A stretch of DNA of 64,000 nucleotides from Acidimicrobiia bacterium (lineage in GTDB: Bacteria > Actinomycetota > Acidimicrobiia > Spongiisociales > UBA11373), in assembly GCA_030584185.1 (NCBI GenBank), contig CP129495.1, positions 1,205,628-1,269,627 of the forward strand. Direction: 5' to 3'. Position numbers and translations under genes: made by a program. Every line of letters starts with the position of its first letter. The first letter of the stretch is position 1. Shown here piece by piece: positions 45,689 to 53,091 of this stretch. Below the pieces are notes generated by a model. That model was not told the origin of the DNA, did no database searches, and saw only the letters and a program-made list of their open reading frames with translations.

Positions 45689-46405
45689 ATGGCCTCCAAA
45701 CGCTCCTCCGAACTGGCGATACCGATCCTGGGCGGTGTGCTGGTCGCCCTGATCGCCCTCCTGCTCATCGTCCTGCTCACCCGTGACGATGGGCCTGCGG
45801 CTTCGCCGACGACATCGGAGGCGACGACCACCACGGCCGCCGAGGGGACGACCACGACCTCCGGGGACATGACCACCACCACGGCCGGCGTCACCACCAG
45901 CGAGGCGGCCACGACGACCACCGCCAGCACCACGACGGTGGCTGCCACCACCACGGCCGCCTTCGGTGGGGACACCGCCACCAAGTCGAACTCGACCATC
46001 ACCGGCAGCCCGGGAGGGAGCCTCACCGACGTTCGGCTCGGGCAGCACCCGGCCTTCGTGCGGGTGGTGTTCGAGTTCGTGGGCAGCGGCGAGCCGATCT
46101 GGGACGTCGGCTACGCCTCTCCGCCGTTCGTCGGAGGTGGTTCCGGCGAGGTGGTGCCGGTGGACGGCACCCATTTCCTACTGGTGCACGTGGCTCCCGG
46201 AGCCCGCTACGACTCCGACTACAACCTGACCTACCTGGGACCGACCGAGATCGACCCCGGCTACCCGCCGATCGACGAGGTGGTGTTCGTCGACGACTTC
46301 GAAGCCGACATGACCTGGGTCATCGGTCTGACCGGTGAGCGGCCGTTCCTGGCGTATGTGCTGCAGAGCCCGCTCCGCCTCGTGATCGACATCGCGGCGC
46401 CGTAG
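45689..46405 (+). CDS. Membrane-anchored protein with Thr-rich linker and AMIN-like domain
   Basis: 238 residues. An N-terminal TM segment (IPILGGVLVALIALLLIVLL) is followed by about 70 residues made almost only of Thr, Ala, Ser and Glu, a flexible wall-spanning linker. The C-terminal 130 residues (LTDVRLGQHPAFVRVVFEF...FLAYVLQSPLRLVIDI) resemble the AMIN-like domain of actinobacterial secreted proteins, which is thought to contact cell-wall glycans. Start ATG 45689 fits the leaderless box; the frame upstream is not used. Partner unknown. Confidence 0.75.
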   Translation: MASKRSSELAIPILGGVLVALIALLLIVLLTRDDGPAASPTTSEATTTTAAEGTTTTSGDMTTTTAGVTTSEAATTTTASTTTVAATTTAAFGGDTATKSNSTITGSPGGSLTDVRLGQHPAFVRVVFEFVGSGEPIWDVGYASPPFVGGGSGEVVPVDGTHFLLVHVAPGARYDSDYNLTYLGPTEIDPGYPPIDEVVFVDDFEADMTWVIGLTGERPFLAYVLQSPLRLVIDIAAP

Positions 46406-46410
46406 GGGCG

Positions 46411-46531
46411 TCTTCTTCTCCCGAGAAGCGGAGGGGGCACCACGCGACCCAGGTCCAGCAAGGCCTTGTTCATGACACATCTTGGTTCTGCCCCCCTGCC
46501 GGCTTCGCCGTACTCCCCCGTGTGGAGGGGG
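46411..46531. repeat. Degenerate copies of the dispersed palindromic repeat
   Basis: A degenerate type A remnant (cttctcccgagaag, then gagggggcac) directly follows the AMIN-like gene and may terminate it. A type B unit (ttctgcccccctgccggcttcgccg, then ctcccccgtgtggaggggg) follows at about 46485-46531. Confidence 0.6.
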
Positions 46532-46540
46532 CCAAGGCGC

Positions 46541-46584
46541 TACCTTGCTTCGCAAGGGAGCAGGTGCTATCTTGCAACGCAAGA
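46541..46584 (+). promoter_or_regulatory. PadR-type tandem operators on the padR promoter
   Basis: Two palindromes, CCTTGC-ttc-GCAAGG (46543-46557) and TCTTGC-aac-GCAAGA (46570-46584), have centres 27 bp apart. The first covers a -35-like TTGCTT (46545-46550) and the second a -10 box TATCTT (46568-46573), 17 bp apart. The layout predicts direct autorepression by the PadR protein encoded next. Confidence 0.65.
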
Positions 46585-46586
46585 CA

Positions 46587-46916
46587 GTGGAACGGACCAG
46601 CCAACTGCTCAAGGGTGTGCTCGACATGTGCCTTCTCGCCGTGATCGCCGAGGAGCCGTCCTACGGCTACGAGATGGCGCGCAAGCTGGAGCACCGCGGC
46701 CTCGCCCTCGTCGGTGAGGGCAGCATCTACCCTTTGCTCAGCCGGTTACAGAGCCGGGGATTGGTCGAAACCTTCATGCAGGACTCCAACGAGGGCCCTC
46801 CACGCAAGTACTACCGCATCGCCCGAGAGGGCAGCAGGCAGCTCGCCGCCTGGATCGACGAGTGGAGATCCCTGGCGGACTCGGTGTCGAGCGTGATCGG
46901 TGGAGGTTCGGCATGA
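46587..46916 (+). CDS. PadR family transcriptional regulator
   Basis: 109 residues. PadR winged helix: VERTSQLLKGVLDMCLLAVI, SYGYEMARKLEHRGL, EGSIYPLLSRLQSRGLVE and RKYYRIAREG. It probably represses its own operon through the two palindromes that overlap the promoter. GTG 46587 aligns with the usual PadR N-terminus; the longer frame runs through repeat DNA. Its stop overlaps the next start (ATGA). The next protein begins with a HAAS-like domain, the common PadR partner. Confidence 0.88.
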   Translation: MERTSQLLKGVLDMCLLAVIAEEPSYGYEMARKLEHRGLALVGEGSIYPLLSRLQSRGLVETFMQDSNEGPPRKYYRIAREGSRQLAAWIDEWRSLADSVSSVIGGGSA

Positions 46917-47707
46917 CCGACCACTCGGTCATCGAGAGCCTCACCAGCGACTGCGAGCGGTACTGGAAGGCCGCAGGCCTCCGCCGGCGCGAGGTCGAGG
47001 AGATGCGCCTCGAACTGGAGCGCCACCTCCTCGACGCCGCTGCCGAGGGCCGCGACCCGCGCTCGGTGGTGGGTGACGATCCCGCGGTCTTCGCCCGGGA
47101 GTGGGCCTCCGAGAAGCGCGGCGGCTCCGACGGGCTCCCCAAGTGGGAAGAGGTGTTCCGCGCCCGCCGCAGAGGGCTTCGCTGGACCGACCTGGCGATG
47201 CTCGGTGCAGTCGGTGTCGGAATCGCATTCGCTCTCACCACCAGAAACGAAGGAGGTAGCACCGTGGACAACGAGACCTGGCGCTGGATCTGGGTTGGAG
47301 CCGCCCTGTTCCTGGCCTTTGCGGAGATGGCCACCGCCGGCTTCTTCATGTTGCCCTTTGCCGTCGGTGCCCTCGTGGCCGCCGTGCTGGCCTTCGTCGA
47401 CGTGGCCCCCGCCGCCCAGATGGGGGTGTTCATCGTCGTGTCGACCGCCTCGCTCATCCTGCTGCAGAAGTTCGTTCGCAAGGAGGACGAGAAGCAGCCG
47501 CCCGTCGGCGCAAACCGACTGGTCGGCCAGCGAGCGGTGGTAGTCGAGGCCCTCGACAGGGTCACCGGGATGGGCCGGGTCCGCATGGAGACCGAGCTCT
47601 GGCGGGCGGTCCCGGCTTTGGGCGTGGAGGACCCGGTCGCCGAAGGAACCCATGTCCGCGTGATCGACGTGACGGGAACCCGCCTGGTGGTGGAACCAAT
47701 CGACTGA
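46913..47707 (+). CDS. HAAS-like domain fused in frame to an NfeD protein
   Basis: 264 residues. Residues 1-75 ([20 protein letters not shown]...[10 protein letters not shown]) form a small helical domain like HAAS domains that pair with PadR regulators, followed by one TM segment ([17 protein letters not shown]). Residues 118-264 are a complete short NfeD protein: two or three TM segments ([21 protein letters not shown]...) and an OB-fold ([20 protein letters not shown]...[16 protein letters not shown]). Within the ORF aaggaggtagcacc precedes GTG 47264, so NfeD could also be made alone (147 residues). NfeD works with stomatin-like proteins, encoded next. Confidence 0.75.
   Translation: MTDHSVIESLTSDCERYWKAAGLRRREVEEMRLELERHLLDAAAEGRDPRSVVGDDPAVFAREWASEKRGGSDGLPKWEEVFRARRRGLRWTDLAMLGAVGVGIAFALTTRNEGGSTVDNETWRWIWVGAALFLAFAEMATAGFFMLPFAVGALVAAVLAFVDVAPAAQMGVFIVVSTASLILLQKFVRKEDEKQPPVGANRLVGQRAVVVEALDRVTGMGRVRMETELWRAVPALGVEDPVAEGTHVRVIDVTGTRLVVEPID
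47252..47266 (+). promoter_or_regulatory. Internal Shine-Dalgarno sequence and GTG start for NfeD
   Basis: The sequence gaaggaggtagcaccgtg lies in frame inside the fusion gene and marks the start of a normal NfeD protein, giving a second possible product. Confidence 0.55.
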
Positions 47708-47735
47708 GGGCGACGCCCTAGAAGGAGGAGACCTG

Positions 47736-48671
47736 ATGGACCAGATCGACCCGACCCTCGTGGTCCTGATCGTGATCGGCATCGCCTTGCTGCTCTACGC
47801 CGCCAAGGCGCTCAAGATCGTGGCCCAGTTCGAGAAGGGCCTGGTGGAGCGGTTCGGACGCTTCGAGAGGATGGTGGACCCGGGACTGCGATTCATCGTC
47901 CCGTTCATCGAGCGCATCCGGCGGGTGGACATGCGCGAGCAGGTGGTCGACGTCCCGCCTCAGGAGGTGATCACCAAGGACAACGTGGTGGTCACCGTCG
48001 ACGCCGTCGTGTACTACCAGGCGACCGACCCGGTGAAGCTGAAGTACAACGTGGCCAACTTCATCCTGGCTGCCACCAAGCTCGCCCAGACCAACCTGAG
48101 GAACATCGTCGGGGAACTACAGCTCGACGAGGCGCTCACGTCGCGCGACATGATCAATGCCCAGCTGCGCTCGGTGCTCGACGAGGCCACCGACGTGTGG
48201 GGCACACGGGTGGTTCGAGTGGAGATCCAGCGGATCGACCCGCCGGCGGACATCACCGAGGCGATGCACCGCCAGATGAAGGCGGAGCGCGACCGACGCG
48301 CCACCGTGACCGAGGCCGAAGGCGAGAAGCGGGCGGCCATCCTCCGGGCCGAAGGAGTGAAGGAAGCGGACATCCTCGAGGCACAGGGTCAGGCGCAGGC
48401 TATCAAGGAGGTCGCCGACGCCGAGCAGTTCCGGCTGCTGACCGTCGCCGAAGGCGAGGGCCAGGCCATCGAGCGGGTCTTCCAGGCGATCCACACCGGT
48501 GACCCGACCCCCGACCTGATCGCCATCCGCTATCTGGAGGCACTGCAGAAGATCGCCGACGGTCAGGCCACGAAGATCTTCCTGCCCGCCGAGATGAGCG
48601 GCATCCTGGGCAGCATCGGAGCCATCAAGGAGCTGTGGACCGACGATCCGCAGGCGAGCGGCAAGAAGTAG
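47736..48671 (+). CDS. SPFH/stomatin family membrane protein (QmcA-like)
   Basis: 311 residues. N-terminal TM ([20 protein letters not shown]), SPFH domain ([40 protein letters not shown]), and the long helical region [30 protein letters not shown] rich in Ala, Glu and Arg. It forms membrane microdomain scaffolds, usually with NfeD. ATG 47736 follows gaaggaggagacctg, 28 bp after the NfeD stop. Last gene of the padR operon; a terminator follows. Confidence 0.92.
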   Translation: MDQIDPTLVVLIVIGIALLLYAAKALKIVAQFEKGLVERFGRFERMVDPGLRFIVPFIERIRRVDMREQVVDVPPQEVITKDNVVVTVDAVVYYQATDPVKLKYNVANFILAATKLAQTNLRNIVGELQLDEALTSRDMINAQLRSVLDEATDVWGTRVVRVEIQRIDPPADITEAMHRQMKAERDRRATVTEAEGEKRAAILRAEGVKEADILEAQGQAQAIKEVADAEQFRLLTVAEGEGQAIERVFQAIHTGDPTPDLIAIRYLEALQKIADGQATKIFLPAEMSGILGSIGAIKELWTDDPQASGKK

Positions 48672-48676
48672 CCGGT

Positions 48677-48707
48677 CCCGGTGCGGGCGCGCATGCCCCG
48701 CACCGGG
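48677..48707. terminator. Bidirectional terminator between stomatin and oxidoreductase genes
   Basis: Perfect 11-bp stem CCCGGTGCGGG / CCCGCACCGGG with a 9-nt loop, placed between two convergent genes and followed by ctta. Confidence 0.65.
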
Positions 48708-48712
48708 CTTAC

Positions 48713-49879
48713 TCAGATGAGGCGGCCCGAGTGTTCCCGAACCGGGATGCCGTCGATCACCCGCTGCGGTCCGAGCCGGCTCAGGTCGAGGGCATGGGGC
48801 AGCCCGAGGATCGACTCCGCCAGGTGACGGCCCACTGCGGGAGCCTGTTGGAACCCGTGGCCGGAGAACCCGGTCGCCATGTACAGGCCGCTCATCCCGG
48901 GCCAGCGCCCGATGATGGCGTTGCCATCCAGGGTGTTCACCGCGTACAGGCCTGCCCACGAAGTCTCGACCCGCAGGCGGTCGAACGCCGGAAGGTGGGC
49001 AACCAGTTCCGGCCACACCCGATCCTCGAACCTCCCACGCGAGGCCGGAGTGAAGTCGTAGCCGACCGGGTCGTCGGGCAACGACCAGGCCATGTTCCAG
49101 ATGCACTCCGACACCGGGATGGCGTACGCTCCAGAGGGAAGGAACACCGCCGGCATCCCGGCGGTCGGCACCGTGGAAGCCACCACGTAGACGGTGCGGC
49201 GCACCGGGACCACGGGGAGGTCCACCCCGATCGGCAGCAACAGGTCGGCGGTCCATGCGCCTGCGGTCACCAACACCGCCCCTGCTGCCAGGTCGCCGTC
49301 GCCAGTGCGCACCCGGGGAGCAGGGCCGCCGGAGTCGACAAGTGCCAGAGCCTCGGTTTCGGCGTACTCGACCCCCATCTCGATCGCCTTGTTGCGGTAG
49401 CCCCTGAGGACGGCGGTGGGATCGACGCCGCCGTCGCTCCTCCCCAGGGTGCCTCCTGCCAGCCCTTCGGTTCGCAACGACGGGAAGACCTCGGCGATGG
49501 AGGCTGGCTCCAGCCACTCGACGTCACATCCGAGCGACCGTTGCAGTTCCAGGCCCTGGAGTGCGACCTCCCGACCCGCCTCGTCGACCAGGAACAGGTT
49601 GCCCTCCCGACGGGGAGCGGACTCCGGCCTGAACGCCGTCGTCGCCATGTCCTCGGAGAAAGTGGCCATCACCTCCATCGTGTGTTGCGAGATGCGGATG
49701 TTCTCCTCGAGGTTGAACTGGATCCGGACGTTGCCCTCGGAGAGGACGGTCGAGGCGTATCGGTAGGAGGCATCCCGTTCCAACACCAGCACCGAGATCG
49801 CCGGGTCGAAACGGCGAAGGTGGTAGGCGGCGGAGGAGCCCATCACCCCTCCACCCACGATGACGACGTCGTGGTTCAT
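48713..49879 (-). CDS. FAD-dependent oxidoreductase of the DAO family
   Basis: 388 residues. FAD-binding GGGVMGSSAAYHL at the N-terminus with the acidic end of beta 2 (VLVLERD). The segment YASTVLSEGNVRIQFNLEENI is typical of sarcosine/dimethylglycine-type oxidoreductases and FOXRED1-like proteins. The C-terminal Gly-rich motif GLYMATGFSGHGFQQAP closes the FAD site. It likely oxidises a secondary or tertiary amine or amino acid, but the substrate is unknown. ATG 49879; TATCGT lies further upstream on the minus strand. Divergent from the VOC gene by 68 bp. Confidence 0.87.
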   Translation of the reverse strand: MNHDVVIVGGGVMGSSAAYHLRRFDPAISVLVLERDASYRYASTVLSEGNVRIQFNLEENIRISQHTMEVMATFSEDMATTAFRPESAPRREGNLFLVDEAGREVALQGLELQRSLGCDVEWLEPASIAEVFPSLRTEGLAGGTLGRSDGGVDPTAVLRGYRNKAIEMGVEYAETEALALVDSGGPAPRVRTGDGDLAAGAVLVTAGAWTADLLLPIGVDLPVVPVRRTVYVVASTVPTAGMPAVFLPSGAYAIPVSECIWNMAWSLPDDPVGYDFTPASRGRFEDRVWPELVAHLPAFDRLRVETSWAGLYAVNTLDGNAIIGRWPGMSGLYMATGFSGHGFQQAPAVGRHLAESILGLPHALDLSRLGPQRVIDGIPVREHSGRLI

Positions 49880-49935
49880 CGGCTGCCCATCGGAGCGGAG
49901 GGCGACGATACAGGCACATCGTCGGACCCGGGGCG

Positions 49936-49941
49936 TATCGT
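49936..49941 (+). promoter_or_regulatory. -10 box TATCGT for the VOC gene
   Basis: TATCGT is 6 nt before the ATG at 49948. Confidence 0.5.
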
Positions 49942-49947
49942 GTCCCC

Positions 49948-50349
49948 ATGGAGATCCTCTTCGTTGCCGGAGTGGCGGTGATCACGCCCGATCCCGAGGC
50001 GAGCGCCCGCCTGTATCGCGACGCCCTGGGGCTTCCGCTGGAGGACGACGGCGGCTATCTGCACTCCGCTGATGTGGGGGGCGTCAAGCACTTCGGGGTG
50101 TGGCCGCTGCCGGCGGCGGCTCAGGCATGCTTCGGAGTCGACGACTGGCCCCCCGACATCCCGCCGCCGTCGGCCACGATCGAGTTCGAGGTGGCGGACG
50201 TGGCGAGTGCGGCGGCCGAACTCGAAGCCAGGGGATACCGGCTGTTGCACCCGGCCCGCACCGAGCCCTGGGGTCAAACCGTGGCCAGGCTCATGAGCCC
50301 GGAGGGCCTGCTCGTCGGGCTCTCCTTCGCCCCCTGGTTCCACGAGTAA
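49948..50349 (+). CDS. VOC (glyoxalase/bleomycin resistance) family protein
   Basis: 133 residues with the two beta-alpha-beta3 modules of the family: VAVITPDPEASARLYRDALGLPL and ATIEFEVADVASAAAELEARGY, ending RLMSPEGLLVGLSFAPW. The metal-binding set (His/Glu positions) is not complete by eye, so it could be non-catalytic or ligand-binding. Leaderless promoter. It lies convergent to the M20 amidohydrolase gene with a 3-bp gap. Confidence 0.8.
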   Translation: MEILFVAGVAVITPDPEASARLYRDALGLPLEDDGGYLHSADVGGVKHFGVWPLPAAAQACFGVDDWPPDIPPPSATIEFEVADVASAAAELEARGYRLLHPARTEPWGQTVARLMSPEGLLVGLSFAPWFHE

Positions 50350-50352
50350 CCC

Positions 50353-51504
50353 TCAGGGACGGCTCAGCTCACCCCAGCGATCACCCGCAGCCAGGTCCAC
50401 GATCGTCCACGCCATGGCCAGGGCGCCGTCGCGCATCGCCTTCTCCCCATCGGGGGTGATGGTATGGGCGGCGAACTCGGGCTGATGGTTGACCGCGCCC
50501 CCGGTTGCCATCCCGATCATCGGGTGGATCGACGGCACGACGTGGCTGACGTTGCCCATGTCGGTGCTGCCCGCGGTCGAAGAGGGCCGGTCCTTGGACC
50601 TTCCCATCTTCCGCCCCAGCGCTTCGCTGTTGGCGGCGAACAGCTCCACCATCAGCGGCTCACTGAGGATGTCCTCGTACTCATGCCCCGACTGCGAGTA
50701 CTCGACGGTGCACCCGGTGGACGCCGCCGCCGCACCTGCCATGGCCTCGAACCGGTCGACCAGGACCGCCAGGCGCTCCTTGGTGAGCGCCCGCACGTAC
50801 CACTCGGCCTCCACCCGGCTGGGGATGATGTTGGGGGCGTCGCCTCCGTGGGTGACGATCCCGTGCATCTTGTCGGTGGGCAGCATCTGCTGACGGAATG
50901 TGGAGACGTTTACGTACAGCTGGACGAAGGCGTCGAGGGCGTTGATCCCCTCCCAGGGGGCGGCCGAAGCGTGTGCGTCCTTGCCCCGGAAGATCACCTT
51001 GAAGTGCTTGATGGCCAGGGCGACCGGGTCCACCTCGTCCTCGGGAGCGGGGTGGATCATCAGCGCCGCGGCGGCGTCGGCGAACGCTCCGGCATGGATC
51101 AGGTCCACCTTGCCGCCCTTCGCCTCCTCTGCCGGCGTGCCCAGGACGGTGATGCGGAAACCCAGCTCTTCGGCCAGGTCCTTCACCGCCACGCCGGCGC
51201 CCAGAGCCGAGGTGGCGATGATGTTGTGGCCGCAGGCGTGGCCGACACCGGGCAGTGCGTCGTACTCGGCGCACACGATCACCTCGGGGCCCGACGAGCC
51301 TGCCCTGGCGGCGAAGGCGGTTTCCAGCCCGAACGCCGGGTACTCGACGGTGAAACCCTGGGCCTCGAGGAACCCGGCGAGTCGCCGCGACGACTCGCGC
51401 TCCTCGTAGGCGACCTCGGGGTTCTGATACATCCAGCGGCTGATCTGCTTCAGCTCGTCCTCGACCGCTTCGAACCGGCTCACCGCCCGCTGCTTGGCAT
51501 CCAT
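50353..51504 (-). CDS. M20 family amidohydrolase (AbgB/PM20D2-like)
   Basis: 383 residues. The metal-binding set of the aminoacylase-type M20D group is present: YDALPGVGHACGHNI with CGH, GTPAEEAKGGK, HAS in KDAHASAAPWEG, and a C-terminal His near GGAVNHQPEFAAH. The group removes acyl or aminobenzoyl groups from amino acids or dipeptides. ATG 51504 follows ggagaagtacccaa. The frame from 51768 is the complement of the divergent CMD gene and is rejected. Possibly linked to the oxidoreductase and VOC genes. Confidence 0.87.
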   Translation of the reverse strand: MDAKQRAVSRFEAVEDELKQISRWMYQNPEVAYEERESSRRLAGFLEAQGFTVEYPAFGLETAFAARAGSSGPEVIVCAEYDALPGVGHACGHNIIATSALGAGVAVKDLAEELGFRITVLGTPAEEAKGGKVDLIHAGAFADAAAALMIHPAPEDEVDPVALAIKHFKVIFRGKDAHASAAPWEGINALDAFVQLYVNVSTFRQQMLPTDKMHGIVTHGGDAPNIIPSRVEAEWYVRALTKERLAVLVDRFEAMAGAAAASTGCTVEYSQSGHEYEDILSEPLMVELFAANSEALGRKMGRSKDRPSSTAGSTDMGNVSHVVPSIHPMIGMATGGAVNHQPEFAAHTITPDGEKAMRDGALAMAWTIVDLAAGDRWGELSRP

Positions 51505-51567
51505 TTGGGTACTTCTCCCCGGGTGATCGACGATGTCCGGACCGTACCATCGCCGCAGGAGGTGAAC

Positions 51568-51921
51568 ATGGGACATTGGGAGGAGGTCCTGGTCGATCTC
51601 AGGGCGCCGTCGAAGGAACTGCGGGAGCACATACCGGAGGTGTACAAGGGGTTCGCCCAGATGCACTCGGCCTCGCTCGCCGACGGTGCGCTGTCGACCC
51701 GGACCAAGGAGCTGATCGCCCTGGCGATCGCGGTGGCGGTGCGCTGCGACGGGTGCATCTCGTCTCACGCCAAGGCGGCGTTCCGCAACGGGGCGACACC
51801 CCAGGAAGTGGCCGAGACCCTGGGCGTGAACCTCATGATGGGGGGTGGCCCGGCCACGATCTACGCCCCCCGCGCCTGGGAGGCGTACCGGGAGTTCGCC
51901 GAGAAGGCCGCAACCTCCTGA
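51568..51921 (+). CDS. Carboxymuconolactone decarboxylase / AhpD-like protein
   Basis: 117 residues. CMD/AhpD fold with the redox motif RCDGCISSHAKAA (Cys-x2-Cys-x3-His) after LSTRTKELIALAIAVAV, and PQEVAETLGVNLMMGGGPA. The CxxC with nearby His suggests a peroxidase-reducing or other thiol activity rather than true decarboxylation. ATG 51568 follows caggaggtgaac, with TACCAT further upstream. Divergent from the M20 gene by 63 bp. Confidence 0.88.
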   Translation: MGHWEEVLVDLRAPSKELREHIPEVYKGFAQMHSASLADGALSTRTKELIALAIAVAVRCDGCISSHAKAAFRNGATPQEVAETLGVNLMMGGGPATIYAPRAWEAYREFAEKAATS

Positions 51922-51959
51922 GCCCGGGCTCGCCAGGCATTCTCCGATCCCGGCGGCGG

Positions 51960-51965
51960 TATCCT
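51960..51965 (+). promoter_or_regulatory. -10 box TATCCT for the TetR gene
   Basis: TATCCT is 6 nt before the GTG at 51972. Confidence 0.5.
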
Positions 51966-51971
51966 CGCGCC

Positions 51972-52583
51972 GTGCCCCGGATTCGCGCCGCCAACATCGC
52001 CGCCCACAAGGAGGCCACCCGCCGCGACCTGCTCGAGGCCGCCGGCGCGCTGTTTCGCGCCCTCGGGTACCAGGACACCGGGCTCTCGGACATCGCCTCG
52101 TACGCCGGCATCGGCCGCACCACCATCTACGAGTACTTCTCCGACAAGGAGGACGTGCTCGCCACCCTGGTGGAGGAAGCCATGCCCGGGGTCATCTCCG
52201 GGATGCTCGCCGACCTCCCGGAGGAGGTGGGAGCGGGACCTCGTCTGGCCGAGCTGCTGGTCCGGGGGACCGCCTTCGTCTCCACCGATGAGGCGCTCGG
52301 CGCCGAGCTGATGCGCCAACTACCCGTCCTCTCCCCGGCCACCCAGCGCCGGATCCGGGCCGCCCACGCCCCGCTGGAGCACGAGATCGTCGCCCTGTGC
52401 CGGCAGGGCATGGAGGAAGGGGTCTTCAGGCGGCTCGACCCCGAGGAAACCGGCCGACTGGTGTTCGCCGTGATGACCGCCGCATCGCAGAGCCTGATCC
52501 GCGATCGCGACGCCAAACAGCGGATGCACGAGGCGGCCGACACGCTGGTCGCCTTCGTGTTCCGGGGCATCGCCGCCACCTGA
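51972..52583 (+). CDS. TetR family transcriptional regulator
   Basis: 203 residues. DNA-binding domain at residues 10-60: RRDLLEAAGALFRALGYQDT, then LSDIASYAGIGRTTIYEYFSDKEDVLATL. The C-terminal ligand domain is all-helical (MRQLPVLSPATQRRIRAAHAPLEHEIVALC) and gives no hint of ligand. GTG 51972 fits the leaderless box; the frame from 51576 belongs to the CMD region. It might control the adjacent CMD/AhpD or amidohydrolase genes. Confidence 0.88.
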   Translation: MPRIRAANIAAHKEATRRDLLEAAGALFRALGYQDTGLSDIASYAGIGRTTIYEYFSDKEDVLATLVEEAMPGVISGMLADLPEEVGAGPRLAELLVRGTAFVSTDEALGAELMRQLPVLSPATQRRIRAAHAPLEHEIVALCRQGMEEGVFRRLDPEETGRLVFAVMTAASQSLIRDRDAKQRMHEAADTLVAFVFRGIAAT

Positions 52584-52661
52584 CCTCGCCGGGCCAAAGG
52601 TCCCATCGGCTCGGGACCGTTGCCCCTGGCAGGTAATTGTTGAGTCATGGACTATGCCACT

Positions 52662-53054
52662 ATGCGACTCGAGGTGATGAAGAAGAGTGAACTGGCGCTG
52701 CAGGCGCTGCGCACCATGAGCGCCACCGACGGCAACCTCGGCGGCAGCGATCTGGCCGACCGGCTCGGAACCACCAGACAGTTCCTCCCCCAGGTGCTCG
52801 CCCCTCTGGTGCGGGCAGGCTGGGTGGAGAGCATTCCTGGCCCCGGCGGCGGATACCGCCTCGCGGCCGACGTCTCCCGGCTCACGCTGCTCGACCTGAT
52901 CGAAACCGTCGAAGGACCGCTTGACGACGGCCACTGCGTCCTGCGGGGCCGCCGGCAGGAGTGCGACGAGTCGTGCGCGCTGCACGACGCCTGGACCGAG
53001 GCCCGCGACCTACTGCGCTCCCGCCTCGGCGCCGCCCCGATCATCGGGGCATGA
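52662..53054 (+). CDS. Rrf2 family regulator, NsrR/IscR-like
   Basis: 130 residues from ATG 52662 (ATG 52647 and 52677 are alternatives). Winged helix: MRLEVMKKSELALQALRTMS, LADRLGTTRQFLPQVLAPLVRAG and PGPGGGYRLA. Three Cys near the end of the domain, in HCVLRGRRQECDESCALHDAW, match the iron-sulfur cluster ligands of Rrf2 sensors. The next gene is a copper nitrite reductase, so it likely senses nitric oxide or cluster status and controls nitrite reduction. Confidence 0.85.
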   Translation: MRLEVMKKSELALQALRTMSATDGNLGGSDLADRLGTTRQFLPQVLAPLVRAGWVESIPGPGGGYRLAADVSRLTLLDLIETVEGPLDDGHCVLRGRRQECDESCALHDAWTEARDLLRSRLGAAPIIGA

Positions 53055-53091
53055 GATCTCCCAACTGGAGAATGAAAGGAGAAGCAAGACA

